The notes under the pieces were generated by a model, which had not been told where the DNA came from, made no database searches, and saw only the letters and a list, made by a program, of their open reading frames with translations. 64,000 nt of DNA from Chloroflexota bacterium (GTDB lineage: Bacteria; Chloroflexota; Anaerolineae; Anaerolineales; Anaerolineaceae). The stretch covers positions 82,477-146,476 of the forward strand of contig JAKPNN010000003.1 in NCBI GenBank assembly GCA_029548365.1, given 5' to 3'. The translations under genes and the position numbers were made by a program. Positions 17,163 to 27,382 of this stretch are shown in pieces; positions within the stretch are counted from its first letter, which is position 1; the number at the start of each line of letters is the position of its first letter.

Positions 17163-18452
17163 ATGGGTTCATGGTCAAAGTTTCAGAGCTTATTGCTCCA
17201 GGGGCGACGATACATCCGCATCTTCATCCTGGTGGTCCTGATGGCGGCTGTGTTGGGCGGCTCAGCCGTCCCTACTGGTGGGTTAACTTTCCTGGTACGC
17301 GCCTTTACCCGCCCGATCGAGTTTGATTTCAGCACCTGGACCCTGGAAGCGATCGGTGCCAAACTCGCCAGTTGGGGATTAAGCCTGGAGCGATTCCTCA
17401 CGCCCCAGGCACAATCCGCGCTGGTGCTGGACCACCTGGCCCGGGTGCAGCGGGTGAATCAACTGAATGCTGAAATGGTCGCCATCTATACCAACCCCAG
17501 GTTCACCAATCCCGATCAGGCCAGCCAATCTGTGCGTGAGGAGCTTAACACTGAGCTGGAGCGGTTGAATTTCACAGCCTCACTGGCTGAGGCAGTCCTT
17601 CAAACCCAGCTAATGGCCGTTATCCAGGAGAGTAGCCTGCACTTTTTAGGACAGGTTTCTCCGCCATCGCTTTACCGGGTCAGCGATGTTCCTCAATCAC
17701 TCGTCATCTCACCCCGCACCGAGATCCGCCAGGTCCTGGACATTTCCCTCACGCCGTCCATCAGTGTCGATCAAAAAAATCAGCTTGAAAGCATCATTTT
17801 GACGAAACTGGATCACTCTGCTCTGGTCGTCCCCATAGGCGGGATTGGCAGCTACCCGACCATGGTCATGCAATCCTCCGACCTGGTATGGCTGACCGAA
17901 GTTGTCGCTCATGAATGGGTGCACAATTTCCTTACCCTGCGACCTTTAGGCATTAATTATTTCACCAACGATGTATTGCGTACCATCAATGAAACCACAG
18001 CCACTCTGGCCGGTCAGGAACTGGGACGGATGATCCTGGAAAAATACTATCCCGATCACCTGCCGCCCCCAGTTCAGGCACAAGTTCAACCTGCACCTTC
18101 TGAAACGGTCTCTCAGCCGGATGAGTTCAATTATCAGACTGAAATGCGCCTTACACGGGTGGAGACGGATCGTTTGCTGGCTGAGGGGGACGTTGAAGGC
18201 GCTGAGGCGTATATGGAAGCCCGCCGCCAGGTCTTTTGGGAAAACGGCTATCCGATCCGCAAGCTGAACCAGGCGTATTTTGCCTTTTACGGTGCCTACA
18301 GCGCGGATCCCGAAGGCGGCGCAGCCGGTGAGGACCCGGTCGGACCTGCAGTGCAAGCCCTGCGCGCCCAATACGATCAATTGGCAGATTTTCTCAATGC
18401 CATCTCCTGGGTAACCTCATTCGATGACCTGTTAAAACTGCTGGGACGTTGA
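17163..18452 (+). CDS. Membrane-anchored protein with a HEWVH metallopeptidase-like motif
   Basis: A 429-residue protein with an N-terminal membrane segment (about residues 18-47) and a large extracytoplasmic part. VVAHEWVHNFLTLRPLG (about residues 243-259) is a HExxH zinc signature, followed about 30 residues later by NETTATLAGQE, a possible third ligand. The C-terminal 90 residues are helical (ADFLNAISWVTSFDDLLKLLG). No named family is recognised. An in-frame ATG 18 codons upstream exists, but the -10 box just before 17163 supports the later start. The gene ends two bases from the convergent FmdB-like gene. Confidence 0.75.
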   Translation: MGSWSKFQSLLLQGRRYIRIFILVVLMAAVLGGSAVPTGGLTFLVRAFTRPIEFDFSTWTLEAIGAKLASWGLSLERFLTPQAQSALVLDHLARVQRVNQLNAEMVAIYTNPRFTNPDQASQSVREELNTELERLNFTASLAEAVLQTQLMAVIQESSLHFLGQVSPPSLYRVSDVPQSLVISPRTEIRQVLDISLTPSISVDQKNQLESIILTKLDHSALVVPIGGIGSYPTMVMQSSDLVWLTEVVAHEWVHNFLTLRPLGINYFTNDVLRTINETTATLAGQELGRMILEKYYPDHLPPPVQAQVQPAPSETVSQPDEFNYQTEMRLTRVETDRLLAEGDVEGAEAYMEARRQVFWENGYPIRKLNQAYFAFYGAYSADPEGGAAGEDPVGPAVQALRAQYDQLADFLNAISWVTSFDDLLKLLGR

Positions 18453-18454
18453 GG

Positions 18455-18835
18455 TCAATCGTCAAAATCTATAGAACCCTCTCCCAAATCTGGCAGATCT
18501 CGTTCGATTTGTTCGGGGTCTTCTCCCTTCTCTAACCGTGAGACCACCTCATCAAATTCAGGGCCGGTGTCCTCGCCCATCTCCTGACCCATTTTCCGCA
18601 TCAGCCGGCCAAGTGCCCTGGGATCATCTTCAATGCCGGCCAACTGGGTTGGATCGACCAGGTCTTCGATGCGTCGATCCTCAGATTTAGCAACGCGCAC
18701 TCTGCCAATCCGCCGTTGGACCTGGGAGCTGCCACAGGCCAAACAGACAACCTCCGCACGATCATACTCAGCGTAGGTCAGGTGAAGCTTAAAACGAGCC
18801 TTACAGTCCAAACATTGGTAATTATAGGTCGGCAT
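18455..18835 (-). CDS. FmdB-family zinc-ribbon protein
   Basis: A 126-residue protein beginning MPTYNYQCLDC, the typical FmdB/CxxC_CXXC_SSSS start. Zinc ligands are C8, C11 and the later pair in VVCLACGSSQV. The chosen ATG at 18835 has GGAG eight bases upstream; two in-frame upstream ATGs lack this spacing. The C-terminal half is acidic with predicted helix (LMRKMGQEMG). FmdB was named as a regulatory protein, but the family's role is largely uncharacterised. Confidence 0.85.
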   Translation of the reverse strand: MPTYNYQCLDCKARFKLHLTYAEYDRAEVVCLACGSSQVQRRIGRVRVAKSEDRRIEDLVDPTQLAGIEDDPRALGRLMRKMGQEMGEDTGPEFDEVVSRLEKGEDPEQIERDLPDLGEGSIDFDD

Positions 18836-18866
18836 TGGCATTTCTCCAGTACATGTTATAAAATAC

Positions 18867-18893
18867 ATTATAACCAATGACTGAATTTGTCAA
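18867..18893 (-). promoter_or_regulatory. Promoter of the FmdB-like gene
   Basis: On the minus strand a consensus TTGACA and a consensus TATAAT are separated by 15 bases, slightly shorter than optimal. Confidence 0.55.
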
Positions 18894-18963
18894 ATATCAG
18901 GGTCAAGGTTTTTTCAGCGTCAGGTTCAAACATTTTTCACGGGAAGATTGATTGGAATAATAA

Positions 18964-19587
18964 ATGAAAATCGATTTTGAAATCAAACAACCGCAACACA
19001 CGCCTCTGCTGATTGTTATCTCGGGGCCTTCAGGGATTGGCAAGGATGCTGTTGTTCAGGGTCTTCGAGCGCGTCAATTGCCTTTTCATTTTGTGGTCAC
19101 AGCCACCAGCCGCCCGCCGCGAGTGAATGAGGTGAACGGTGTAGATTATTACTTCTACAGCAAAGAGGATTTTGAAACATTGATTGCAGCAGGTGAGTTT
19201 TTTGAACATGCGAAAGTCTACTCAGATTATAAGGGCGTCCCAAAATCCCAGGCCAGGCAAGGGCTGGAAACCGGGCTCGATGTGGTGATGCGCCTTGATT
19301 TCCAAGGGGCAAAAACGGTGCGCACCTTGAGCCCGGATGCAATCCTGATCTTCCTGACCGCCAGCAGCAGTGATGAATGGATCCAACGGTTGAAAAGACG
19401 GCGCAGCGAATCCGAAGAAGAGCTGGTTGTACGCATCCAAACCGCCAAACAGGAATACGACTCCCTGGATATCTTCGACTACATCGTCGTTAACAAAGAA
19501 GGGCAGCTTGATCGCACGCTGGATATTATCGAAAACATCATCACTGCAGAGCATCACCGTGTCCACCCCAGAAAGGTCCAGCTATGA
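18964..19587 (+). CDS. gmk: Guanylate kinase
   Basis: A 207-residue enzyme that phosphorylates GMP to GDP with ATP. The P-loop is GPSGIGKDAV (about residues 21-30), followed by TATSRPPRVNEVNGVDYYF, the GMP-binding block, and GEFFEHAKVYSDYKGVPKS. The sequence is complete and of usual length. The stop overlaps the start of the rhomboid gene by four bases (ATGA), so the two are co-expressed. Confidence 0.95.
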   Translation: MKIDFEIKQPQHTPLLIVISGPSGIGKDAVVQGLRARQLPFHFVVTATSRPPRVNEVNGVDYYFYSKEDFETLIAAGEFFEHAKVYSDYKGVPKSQARQGLETGLDVVMRLDFQGAKTVRTLSPDAILIFLTASSSDEWIQRLKRRRSESEEELVVRIQTAKQEYDSLDIFDYIVVNKEGQLDRTLDIIENIITAEHHRVHPRKVQL

Positions 19588-20345
19588 ACGGAGAAACACC
19601 GCCACAGGGCGAAGAACAACAACGCCAGGCTGTGCGGGTGCAGCTGCCCTATCGCAAGCCAATTGTGACCATCATCCTGATCGTCATCACATCAGTGATT
19701 TTTATTGTTCAATACCTGGTGCAGATGTCGACCGGATATGACCTTCCGTTCTTCTTTGGCGGAAAGATTAATGAATTCATCATGCAGGGTGAGGTCTGGC
19801 GTTTGCTGACGCCAGTACTTTTACACGGCGGAATCCTCCATCTTGTTTTAAATATGTATGCGCTGTTCATGATCGGAAACCGCCTGGAACGTTTTTATGG
19901 CCCGGGGCGATTCTTATTAATGTATGTCCTTTCAGCTTTTGCAGGCAACGTGCTCTCTTTTGTCCTCACCTCTGCGTCGTCTTTGGGGGCGTCCACCGCC
20001 ATTTTCGGAATCTTTGCCGCTGAGGGGATGTTCATCTTTCAGAACCGCACACTGTTTGGACCCACCCGTACACGGCAGGCGATCACAAACCTTGTGATGA
20101 TCTTATTAATCAACCTGGCTTATGGTTTTTTGGGCAGATCCTTAATCGATAATATGGGACATATCGGCGGCTTCCTGGGTGGAATTTTCTTTGCCTGGAA
20201 AGCGGGTCCAACCCTGAAACTGACGGGGGCTCCGCCCTTCCTATCAATCAGCGACAGTCGCCGTCGCAGTGACATTGTGATAGCCAGCCTGGTGGTTTTT
20301 GTTGGTTTTTCGATCATCGCGTTAATCCCCTTCCTAAAAACCTGA
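19584..20345 (+). CDS. Rhomboid-family intramembrane serine protease
   Basis: A 253-residue membrane protein with six predicted helices after a short cytoplasmic tail. The serine motif is GASTAIFG (S in G-A-S-T) and the catalytic histidine is in NMGHIGGFLGG; WRLLTPVLLHGGILHLVLNM is the conserved L1/TM2 block. Rhomboids cleave transmembrane segments of other proteins; the substrate here is unknown. It is translationally coupled to gmk and followed by a terminator. Confidence 0.92.
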   Translation: MNGETPPQGEEQQRQAVRVQLPYRKPIVTIILIVITSVIFIVQYLVQMSTGYDLPFFFGGKINEFIMQGEVWRLLTPVLLHGGILHLVLNMYALFMIGNRLERFYGPGRFLLMYVLSAFAGNVLSFVLTSASSLGASTAIFGIFAAEGMFIFQNRTLFGPTRTRQAITNLVMILLINLAYGFLGRSLIDNMGHIGGFLGGIFFAWKAGPTLKLTGAPPFLSISDSRRRSDIVIASLVVFVGFSIIALIPFLKT

Positions 20346-20386
20346 TTCAACCTGAATTTTCTGGTCACAAAGTCCATTAAAAGCAT

Positions 20387-20417
20387 AACGCCGTTCCGGA
20401 TGTGAACGGCGTTTTTT
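20387..20417 (+). terminator. Terminator between gmk-rhomboid and the A2M gene
   Basis: A 10-bp stem (AACGCCGTTC with GAACGGCGTT) encloses a 7-base loop and runs into TTTTTT on the plus strand. It may also act on the convergent A2M transcript. Confidence 0.85.
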
Positions 20418-20432
20418 CTTTCATCAATCATG

Positions 20433-23400
20433 CTACTCTATAACAAACAGGTTCCCCGCAGTTGTTCCCTGAACCTCCGGGTAGAACATTTGCCAGGAAT
20501 GGGCTGGCAGTACCTGGTAGGTTCCGCGCTGATAGGGCAGCAGGTTATAAACCAGTGAATAGGTCCCGGCAGGCACATATTCGGCTGTCCACAATAGATG
20601 ATCATCATAAATTTGGGGCTGGTCAAAATACCACCATCCCCATCCGTTTGCAAAAGGTGTCCTGGGATCAAACAACCCGCCTGAACTTTCAAGTATGGTT
20701 GGTGAGGTTGAGAACCGGGGATTGATAATCTCCGTTCCCGCCGGGATAAAATCTTCAACCATCAGGTTGTACATGCCATTGGGCAGGTTTACCGTCAGCA
20801 CAACGGTGATGAATTGGGCAGGATTGTCGGTGCTGAGTGAAACCGAATCTATAGGCACACAATCTTCGGCGCCCGGGCATCCCTCAACAGCCAGGTAGTA
20901 ATCGCGTTGTAGATTGATACCGCTATTAATCGCCAGTGCATCCGCTGCTGGCTGATAGGTGTTCAGGTCCACCCGGAAATATAATGTGCCTGCACCTTCC
21001 CCTTTTTGAATTAATAAGGTGTTAGGAGCATCAGCATACAGGGAGCTGATTGGTGCCGTGGCAATGACCGTATCGATTGATTCAGAGCCTGCTTCCTGGT
21101 TTTCAACGAAAGCCGACTCATTCAACTCCGCCTGGAACGTGTAATCTGCCAGGTAATCGCCTGTACCCTCAATCGCCCTGGTCACCGCCATCAGCACCCA
21201 GGCAGATTCAAAACTGGAGGACCACAACCCTTGCGCATTACGATGACTCATCAGGTAAACCAGGCCCGGGGAAAGGCTTGTTGATGCGGGATCAAGCTGC
21301 GCCAGTGTGTAGATCACTGCTGCGGTATTGAAGACGGGTGTTCCGGGCAGCATCCAGTAAGCACGCTCGCTCTCCCAATGCACACCCGTGGCTGAACGGA
21401 TCGCTCTGCCTTCAATGTCAGCAATCAAGGTGTTCGACCGGGTGAGCATCCCACCCTGCTCTCTGATTGTCAATGCCAGCAGACCCAATGCCCAGGGACT
21501 CAATTCGGTCCGAAGGGCATAAAGGCCGTCGATGGTCGGAGCCAGGTTTAGATCGTGATTTCTGAGGGCATAAACCAGGAAAGTCAGTTCATCAAGCATC
21601 CATGCCGATTCCACATCATCCGGTTGTCTCAATTCAAAAACCAGATAATCTCTTGCACGGGTAACCGAAATCTCGTTAATCTCTAAGCCAGCCTGGTTGG
21701 CCATCTCCAGGCCCAATAACACATAAGCTGTAATCAATGGGCTGGATTTCTGATCCTCAATGTTGGCTGTTCCCCACCAGGACCAGCCCCCATCGAAATT
21801 TTGAATGGACAGCAAATGATTGATACCCGCGCTGGTCACCTGTTCCAAAGATGCTGTCAAAGTGCCTGTGGTAAGGTCTAAATTTTGTAAAACGAGGTAG
21901 GCGTTCAGGTTCGCCAACAGGCGCGAGAGCACGGAAACCGTATCGTCATACGAACCTTCCTCAAGCGCTTCCAACCCTTCAACCAGGCTCGCCAGTAGCG
22001 ATGGATTTATCGTTAACACCAGTTCTCCCGAAGATGGGTCGCTCGTGATCGGTAAACTCACCAATTCAAGACGCTCGCTTGCTTCAATCAACTGGCCTGC
22101 TGTGCTGAAGGTGTGTGGCATCATATAGCGTTTTACTGGCAAATCTCCCCATATTGGAGCGCTGGCATCAGAATAAACGCCGCCTACAGCCTGAAAAACG
22201 AGGGCGACAGAGTCAACGCTCTGCGCAGTTCCCCACCACGCGACGCGCTGGCTCCGACCCGGTTCAATCGTCACCCGCTGCAACGAGTTCGCATCAGTCA
22301 GGTTAAAACCTTCTGCCGCCAGAGTCACGTCGACCTGCAAGGCTTCATCGGTGTTGTTGTGCACAATTGCAGCCAGCTCAACCTGGTCACCATCCACCAG
22401 GAAGCGCGGTGTTACCGGGCGGATCATAAGGGGTTTTTGGGTCTTAACCTCAACCTCAACCTGCCCCACAAGGAAGGTGTCACTCAAGCCACGCGCCTCC
22501 ACAACCCATGTGGTCAGGCTGTCTGGTAATGGGATGACCAATTGAGCTGTACCGTCCACGCCTGTGATCACATTTGCCTGCCAGAAAGCGGTATCGGGGA
22601 AGTCTTCCCTGATTCCAGTTTCAACGAGACCATCCGACCCGCCGCCCAGCCCACCTAAATCCAGGGGAACAACGGAGAGTTGTTTGACATAGGTATATAA
22701 AGATAAACTGGTTTGAACAGAGAGCGGTGTATCCTGGTAAATCGCATCAATGATAGGCGGAGTATTGGGCGGCACCAGCGCGAGCAGAGCCTTGTCCACC
22801 ACGCTTACAGAAAACTCACCCTGGATTGGGTTTCCAGCGTGATCGGTGATTTTCAGCTTCAGACTCACATTTTCACCCGGTTCTGTCAGCTGGGGTTCGA
22901 CTTGCAGTTCCATATTCAGGGTTCTACTGGCTCGTGAAACCGGTAATAGTATCATTCCCTGCCTGTATCCCGGTCTATCAGCGGCATCCCTACCTAAAAG
23001 AATGGCAGAGACATACAGATTGGGGATCGATTCTTCTGTAATTGGAACCGATACAGTTATTCCCGAACCAGAGATATCAAAGATCTGGCTGCTCAGGACT
23101 GAGCCGCGTTCAACTGTCACCAGGGCTTTGGCGCCTTTAGTGAACGGATTAGGGATAAAGACCTGCGCCACCTGGCCCGGCTGATATTCATCAAGGTCGG
23201 GTATCAATTCGATCTGGTTGTAGGTTTGCACCGGCCAGATGGCGCCGCTCTCACCGCCAACCCAAACCAGCACCTGGGTCAGAGCCTGATCTGCCCTCAG
23301 GGTCAGGCGGTATGTGCCAGGATCAGGTGGAGTAAAACCGATCTGCGCCTTGCCCTCTCGGTTGCTGACCGGGCTTGCCCCGCCGATCAACCTGGTGACC

Positions 23401-26400
23401 TCCACGTATTCGAATGGCTTTTCCGGGTTACCGGTCTCTTTCGCATCCCAATGAATCGACTCAAAGATCGCTTCCAGGTCGATTTGACTCACAGGTTCCT
23501 GATTCCAATCCACGGTAAATATTGAAAATTCAAACAAAGAACCGGCATTGCCAAAATAGGATCCAGGCTTCACACCAATGTAAAAAGTATCAGGGTGAAC
23601 CAAGAGCGAATCTGTCATGCTGACCGGAAAACCGCTTTCATCCATCACCGTCACTTCCAGGCTGTATTTTTTCAAACCGCCCGCCATCCCTTCCGCTGGG
23701 ATGTAATCAGCCGCAGTGAAGGGCAATGTCGACTGACCAGCTCCGTCGGTAACCCCTTCGCCATAGAGCACAATCTCACCCCAGGGAGAATATCCCGGAT
23801 AATAAGGCCTGTTCCAAAATTCTGGGAGTGGACCCACCTGGTAACCAGGCAGGGAAAAATTGTCATCCTTAATATAAAGGCTCCACGAAAAGTTCGTATC
23901 TGCCGCAGGCAAGCCAAAGAAGTAATCCGCCCAGGTGTGGGCAATAATCTTCTCACCAGCCAGAAGCGCTTCATCGGTAAACACTACCGAAAGATCAATT
24001 TCAGGTTTTCGGTAGGCTGCGACATCCAAATACAGCGTTTTGATCAACGTTTCATCAACCGAAACCTCGATCCAATAGTATCCTGTCGGTATATCCTCCG
24101 AGAGATCAACCGAACCCGCAGCGGTGCCAAAACGACTTAACGGCAGGTCTTCGGTATAGATCGTTGCCGATCTTCCCGATATGCCAGGGTCTCCTTGAAG
24201 GGTAACCGTAACAGAATCAAAGGCAGGAAATGCCAGCAGACCATCATCCCTAGAAAAAACCATCGTCTTGAAGTGAATTGTGTCTCCAGGGCGGTAAACA
24301 GGTCGGTCAGTGTAAATGTAAGCGTCTAAAAGGTTTGGCAAAAAATCATATCGGATGCCCTGTTCATAAAGCTGGAACATCTCCTGCCACGTGGAAATTG
24401 AAAAACCAAAATCCGCCTCCCCCGGTGTGCCAGCCAGTGCAAAATAAGTGTCATAGGGTTCTTCTACACGAGGAAAATCACCGATAAATTCGCCTTCTGA
24501 ATTAAATTTGTCTCTGGCAAGGAGATCTCCCTCAGCGTTATACACCACAACCGGCGCATCGCTCAGCGGAGTGAAGTCATCCAGGCGTGTCGCCCAAATA
24601 AAGGCTTGTTCTGGAGATATTTTCATCACCAGGTTGTTTTCACTTACGATTAAAAAATATTTCTGGTAATGCTCATTTCCTTCTGCGGGGATATCCGGCG
24701 TTTGCAAGCCCAGGTAGTAAATGCCCGAAGTCAGCGGATCACCCTGATAGGAGAGCGGCAGGGTAATGACCTCGCGCTGGTTGCTTGAAAGCGCCAACTG
24801 ATGCGTCGTCACCTCTCTGACCTCAGGTAAAAAGATTTCCCGGTAACGATAATTATCCGGATTCAGCAATGTGATTAAATCTTCCACGCTAATTGGTGCA
24901 ATCTCAAAGGATAAAGAATTGATATTGGTCGCCTGTAAAATTAACTCTGGTGTAGATGCAGGGATAAACACCAGGTTGTCAGTGAGATAACCGCTGGCCA
25001 TGTTCAGCGAGGGTGATGCAGGCGGTGTGGTAAAGGTGGTTTCGAATGCTTCTGCCAGTTCTCCACCCCAAATATCCTTTAATTCTGATTTCAATCTCAA
25101 TGTATACGTAGTTTCATAGCGAAAATAACCATAAATCAGCAGTGTTCCTTCTCCTGAAGCCGCAAAGAAACCTACCCCACCAACCTCAGGAGTGAGCTGG
25201 ATATTTTCATCCAATGCCTCATCATCCAGGGGGGCTGAAAATTCAATCTCGTATGCACCAAAGCCGGCATAATACGATTCAAACTCCGGAGCAACACTTG
25301 TATTGACACCAAAGTCTGGAAACGTGTGCCGGGACGTATTGATCTCCACCAGGAGAGGCAATCCACCAGCAGATTGTGCTTCTGACTTCAAGCGTATGAT
25401 ATACGTTGTATCCCTGTCAAGCAGACTGTCAGGGGTAAATACCAGGTGACGGTCATTCGACTCCCACTCAAACTTTCCCGCAACCTTTGCACCGCGTGCA
25501 TCCGTCAGGCTGAAATTTTCTTCCACGCTTTGGATATTCATGCGCATGTTAAAGAAAATTTCCACCGGTCCATCCAGGCTGAGAAGTTCACCAGGCATGG
25601 GTAAAACCTTTTCAATCTCGGGCTGTTTGGTCGAAAAGTGATACTCCAGCGCCTGATTTGACGACATTGTGGCCCCAGAAGTCGCTGCCAGGCTTCCATT
25701 CAATTCAATCTTGTAGGTTGTACCGCCACTCATACCAGGCTCAGGCGTGAATACATAAGTGCTGGTGTTCAACCAGGCGCCTTTGCCAGGCACCTCTGGC
25801 GAGAGTGAGAAGCCCGGCTCAGCACTGGATTCCTCTCCTAAATGAACCACCGGCTGATTGAAAGCAACAAAAATAACGCTCTCCGGGTCGACATCCTGAG
25901 TGCCGTTCACTGGCATCACCTGTATCGTTTGAAGATGATCAGCTACCTGAAAATTTAATTCAACCGGGTCGGGCAAATTCTTTTGATTTGCAGCCTGGGC
26001 GGTGGTGTCAATAGCCAATTTTAGACGACTGCCAGCCTCCAATTTTTGATCGGGGAAAAATGTCAACATGCGAGAATCTTCCCACTCAAAACGTCCGCTG
26101 ATACGCGGTTCGAAATGGAGCGCTGCTTCGACAGCGCTGTAATCCATCGCCTGGTTAAAATAAAGCGTAATTGACTCATTTAAGCCAATCACGCTGGAAG
26201 GAAATGGCCTGACCTCAACCAGTGCAGGCGGTAAATCGGGGCGCGGTTCGCGGGTGGGTGTTGGGGTAAATTGCACCTCCTGCTCTTCCATGACTTGTGT
26301 GGCAACCTCAGGTTGTGACTGCCAGGGCAAACGGCATCCCGATACCAGGCTGAAAATGATAATGACTACAAAAATAATCTGAATCCGACGATAGATTTTC

Positions 26401-26408
26401 TGTGGCAT
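20433..26408 (-). CDS. Alpha-2-macroglobulin-like lipoprotein lacking the thioester motif
   Basis: A 1,991-residue lipoprotein (signal peptide with lipobox LVSGC). The start at 26408 has GGAGG upstream; an earlier in-frame ATG at 26456 does not. N-terminal Ig-like domains (VEVRPFPSSVIGLNESITLY) precede the A2M macroglobulin core (TDRPVYRPGDTIHFKTMVF near residue 700; WVVEARGLSDTFLVGQVEVE), a helical thioester-domain region and a C-terminal beta domain. Active A2Ms have CxEQ in this region; here the aligned stretch (about residues 1480-1500) reads EGSYDDTVSVLSRLLAN, so no thioester can form. The family traps proteases; this member may do so by conformation only or serve as an envelope structural protein. 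No pbpC gene is adjacent. Confidence 0.88.
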   Translation of the reverse strand: MPQKIYRRIQIIFVVIIIFSLVSGCRLPWQSQPEVATQVMEEQEVQFTPTPTREPRPDLPPALVEVRPFPSSVIGLNESITLYFNQAMDYSAVEAALHFEPRISGRFEWEDSRMLTFFPDQKLEAGSRLKLAIDTTAQAANQKNLPDPVELNFQVADHLQTIQVMPVNGTQDVDPESVIFVAFNQPVVHLGEESSAEPGFSLSPEVPGKGAWLNTSTYVFTPEPGMSGGTTYKIELNGSLAATSGATMSSNQALEYHFSTKQPEIEKVLPMPGELLSLDGPVEIFFNMRMNIQSVEENFSLTDARGAKVAGKFEWESNDRHLVFTPDSLLDRDTTYIIRLKSEAQSAGGLPLLVEINTSRHTFPDFGVNTSVAPEFESYYAGFGAYEIEFSAPLDDEALDENIQLTPEVGGVGFFAASGEGTLLIYGYFRYETTYTLRLKSELKDIWGGELAEAFETTFTTPPASPSLNMASGYLTDNLVFIPASTPELILQATNINSLSFEIAPISVEDLITLLNPDNYRYREIFLPEVREVTTHQLALSSNQREVITLPLSYQGDPLTSGIYYLGLQTPDIPAEGNEHYQKYFLIVSENNLVMKISPEQAFIWATRLDDFTPLSDAPVVVYNAEGDLLARDKFNSEGEFIGDFPRVEEPYDTYFALAGTPGEADFGFSISTWQEMFQLYEQGIRYDFLPNLLDAYIYTDRPVYRPGDTIHFKTMVFSRDDGLLAFPAFDSVTVTLQGDPGISGRSATIYTEDLPLSRFGTAAGSVDLSEDIPTGYYWIEVSVDETLIKTLYLDVAAYRKPEIDLSVVFTDEALLAGEKIIAHTWADYFFGLPAADTNFSWSLYIKDDNFSLPGYQVGPLPEFWNRPYYPGYSPWGEIVLYGEGVTDGAGQSTLPFTAADYIPAEGMAGGLKKYSLEVTVMDESGFPVSMTDSLLVHPDTFYIGVKPGSYFGNAGSLFEFSIFTVDWNQEPVSQIDLEAIFESIHWDAKETGNPEKPFEYVEVTRLIGGASPVSNREGKAQIGFTPPDPGTYRLTLRADQALTQVLVWVGGESGAIWPVQTYNQIELIPDLDEYQPGQVAQVFIPNPFTKGAKALVTVERGSVLSSQIFDISGSGITVSVPITEESIPNLYVSAILLGRDAADRPGYRQGMILLPVSRASRTLNMELQVEPQLTEPGENVSLKLKITDHAGNPIQGEFSVSVVDKALLALVPPNTPPIIDAIYQDTPLSVQTSLSLYTYVKQLSVVPLDLGGLGGGSDGLVETGIREDFPDTAFWQANVITGVDGTAQLVIPLPDSLTTWVVEARGLSDTFLVGQVEVEVKTQKPLMIRPVTPRFLVDGDQVELAAIVHNNTDEALQVDVTLAAEGFNLTDANSLQRVTIEPGRSQRVAWWGTAQSVDSVALVFQAVGGVYSDASAPIWGDLPVKRYMMPHTFSTAGQLIEASERLELVSLPITSDPSSGELVLTINPSLLASLVEGLEALEEGSYDDTVSVLSRLLANLNAYLVLQNLDLTTGTLTASLEQVTSAGINHLLSIQNFDGGWSWWGTANIEDQKSSPLITAYVLLGLEMANQAGLEINEISVTRARDYLVFELRQPDDVESAWMLDELTFLVYALRNHDLNLAPTIDGLYALRTELSPWALGLLALTIREQGGMLTRSNTLIADIEGRAIRSATGVHWESERAYWMLPGTPVFNTAAVIYTLAQLDPASTSLSPGLVYLMSHRNAQGLWSSSFESAWVLMAVTRAIEGTGDYLADYTFQAELNESAFVENQEAGSESIDTVIATAPISSLYADAPNTLLIQKGEGAGTLYFRVDLNTYQPAADALAINSGINLQRDYYLAVEGCPGAEDCVPIDSVSLSTDNPAQFITVVLTVNLPNGMYNLMVEDFIPAGTEIINPRFSTSPTILESSGGLFDPRTPFANGWGWWYFDQPQIYDDHLLWTAEYVPAGTYSLVYNLLPYQRGTYQVLPAHSWQMFYPEVQGTTAGNLFVIE

Positions 26409-26570
26409 ATTTCGCCTCCCCACAAATCGCTCCTTGCTCTTTCCCGGAATTTTCATTCCGGCGAATTAAATGAATCCAACCATCCGATAAGACGGCGACA
26501 AAATACATTCTCAATCACAATTATATTGCAAAATGGATCGATTTTTATGATTGAGTAGGAAAAAGGTCGC

Positions 26571-27230
26571 TCAATCCCAGTTCAGAACGTGCAGTACCTC
26601 AGTAAAAGGGATAGTAAAATCCTGGATCACTGCATCAGCCTGATCCAATTCTTCTGGGGGGTGGGTTGTTGCCACCGCCACACAAGACATCCCTGCTTCA
26701 AGGGCTCCCTGAACGCCAGCAATTGCATCCTCAATCACCAGGCAATCCTGTGGAAAAACCCCCAGCACATCCGCAGCACGCAGAAAGACATCTGGACGTG
26801 GTTTGGCAGGCAAATCGGTACCAGAAATTGTTGCATCAAAACAGCCGTCCAGGTTCATGATTGCCAGCATGGTATTGATATTTTCATGCGGCGCCGAAGA
26901 AGCGATCGCCTGGCGGTAATTCAACTCGCGGGCGTCTTTCAGCCAGGTCATCACACCGGGAACAAGCGTGATCCAATTTGCAGCAATTTGTCGGAATAAA
27001 CTTTCTTTTTCTTCAACAATGTTCATCATCAAGTTATCATCTGGGAAAAAACCGAGCAAAGCCGGTAGCAGGCTGGTGTTATTCCGCCCGAAATTTTCGG
27101 CATACACTCGCCGATTAAACTCAAAACCATACCTGTTCAGAACACTTTCCCATGTATATGCATGACAGGCATTTGTATCAACGATGGTTCCATCCAGGTC
27201 CCATAAAATGGCGCGGTCTATTGTGCTCAT
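26571..27230 (-). CDS. HAD-superfamily sugar-phosphatase/phosphomutase-like protein
   Basis: A 219-residue HAD hydrolase of the beta-phosphoglucomutase-like subgroup. Motif I is LWDLDGTIVDTN with two aspartates, motif II is IASSAPHEN, the lysine is in LPAKPRPDVF, and motif IV is CLVIEDAIAGVQGALEAGM. The substrate is unknown. It has a GGGAG site before the ATG and a TATAAT about 30 bases upstream, and stands divergent from the next operon. Confidence 0.85.
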   Translation of the reverse strand: MSTIDRAILWDLDGTIVDTNACHAYTWESVLNRYGFEFNRRVYAENFGRNNTSLLPALLGFFPDDNLMMNIVEEKESLFRQIAANWITLVPGVMTWLKDARELNYRQAIASSAPHENINTMLAIMNLDGCFDATISGTDLPAKPRPDVFLRAADVLGVFPQDCLVIEDAIAGVQGALEAGMSCVAVATTHPPEELDQADAVIQDFTIPFTEVLHVLNWD

Positions 27231-27343
27231 GGTGAAACTCCCAGTAATTTATAGCTTGATTATACTCCTTGTGGAGTTTACCTCCAGTTTCAAACCAACG
27301 GTGTTAGCCGGCAGGACAAGATCGGTACACATTATTCCCTTTA

Positions 27344-27352
27344 TGGTATACT
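27344..27352 (+). promoter_or_regulatory. Extended -10 promoter of the three-gene operon at 27383
   Basis: TGG followed by TATACT about 30 bases before the start codon; the -35 region is weak, as is usual with an extended -10. Confidence 0.5.
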
Positions 27353-27382
27353 TTTCAAAATTCAAATTGAAAGAAGTATCCG

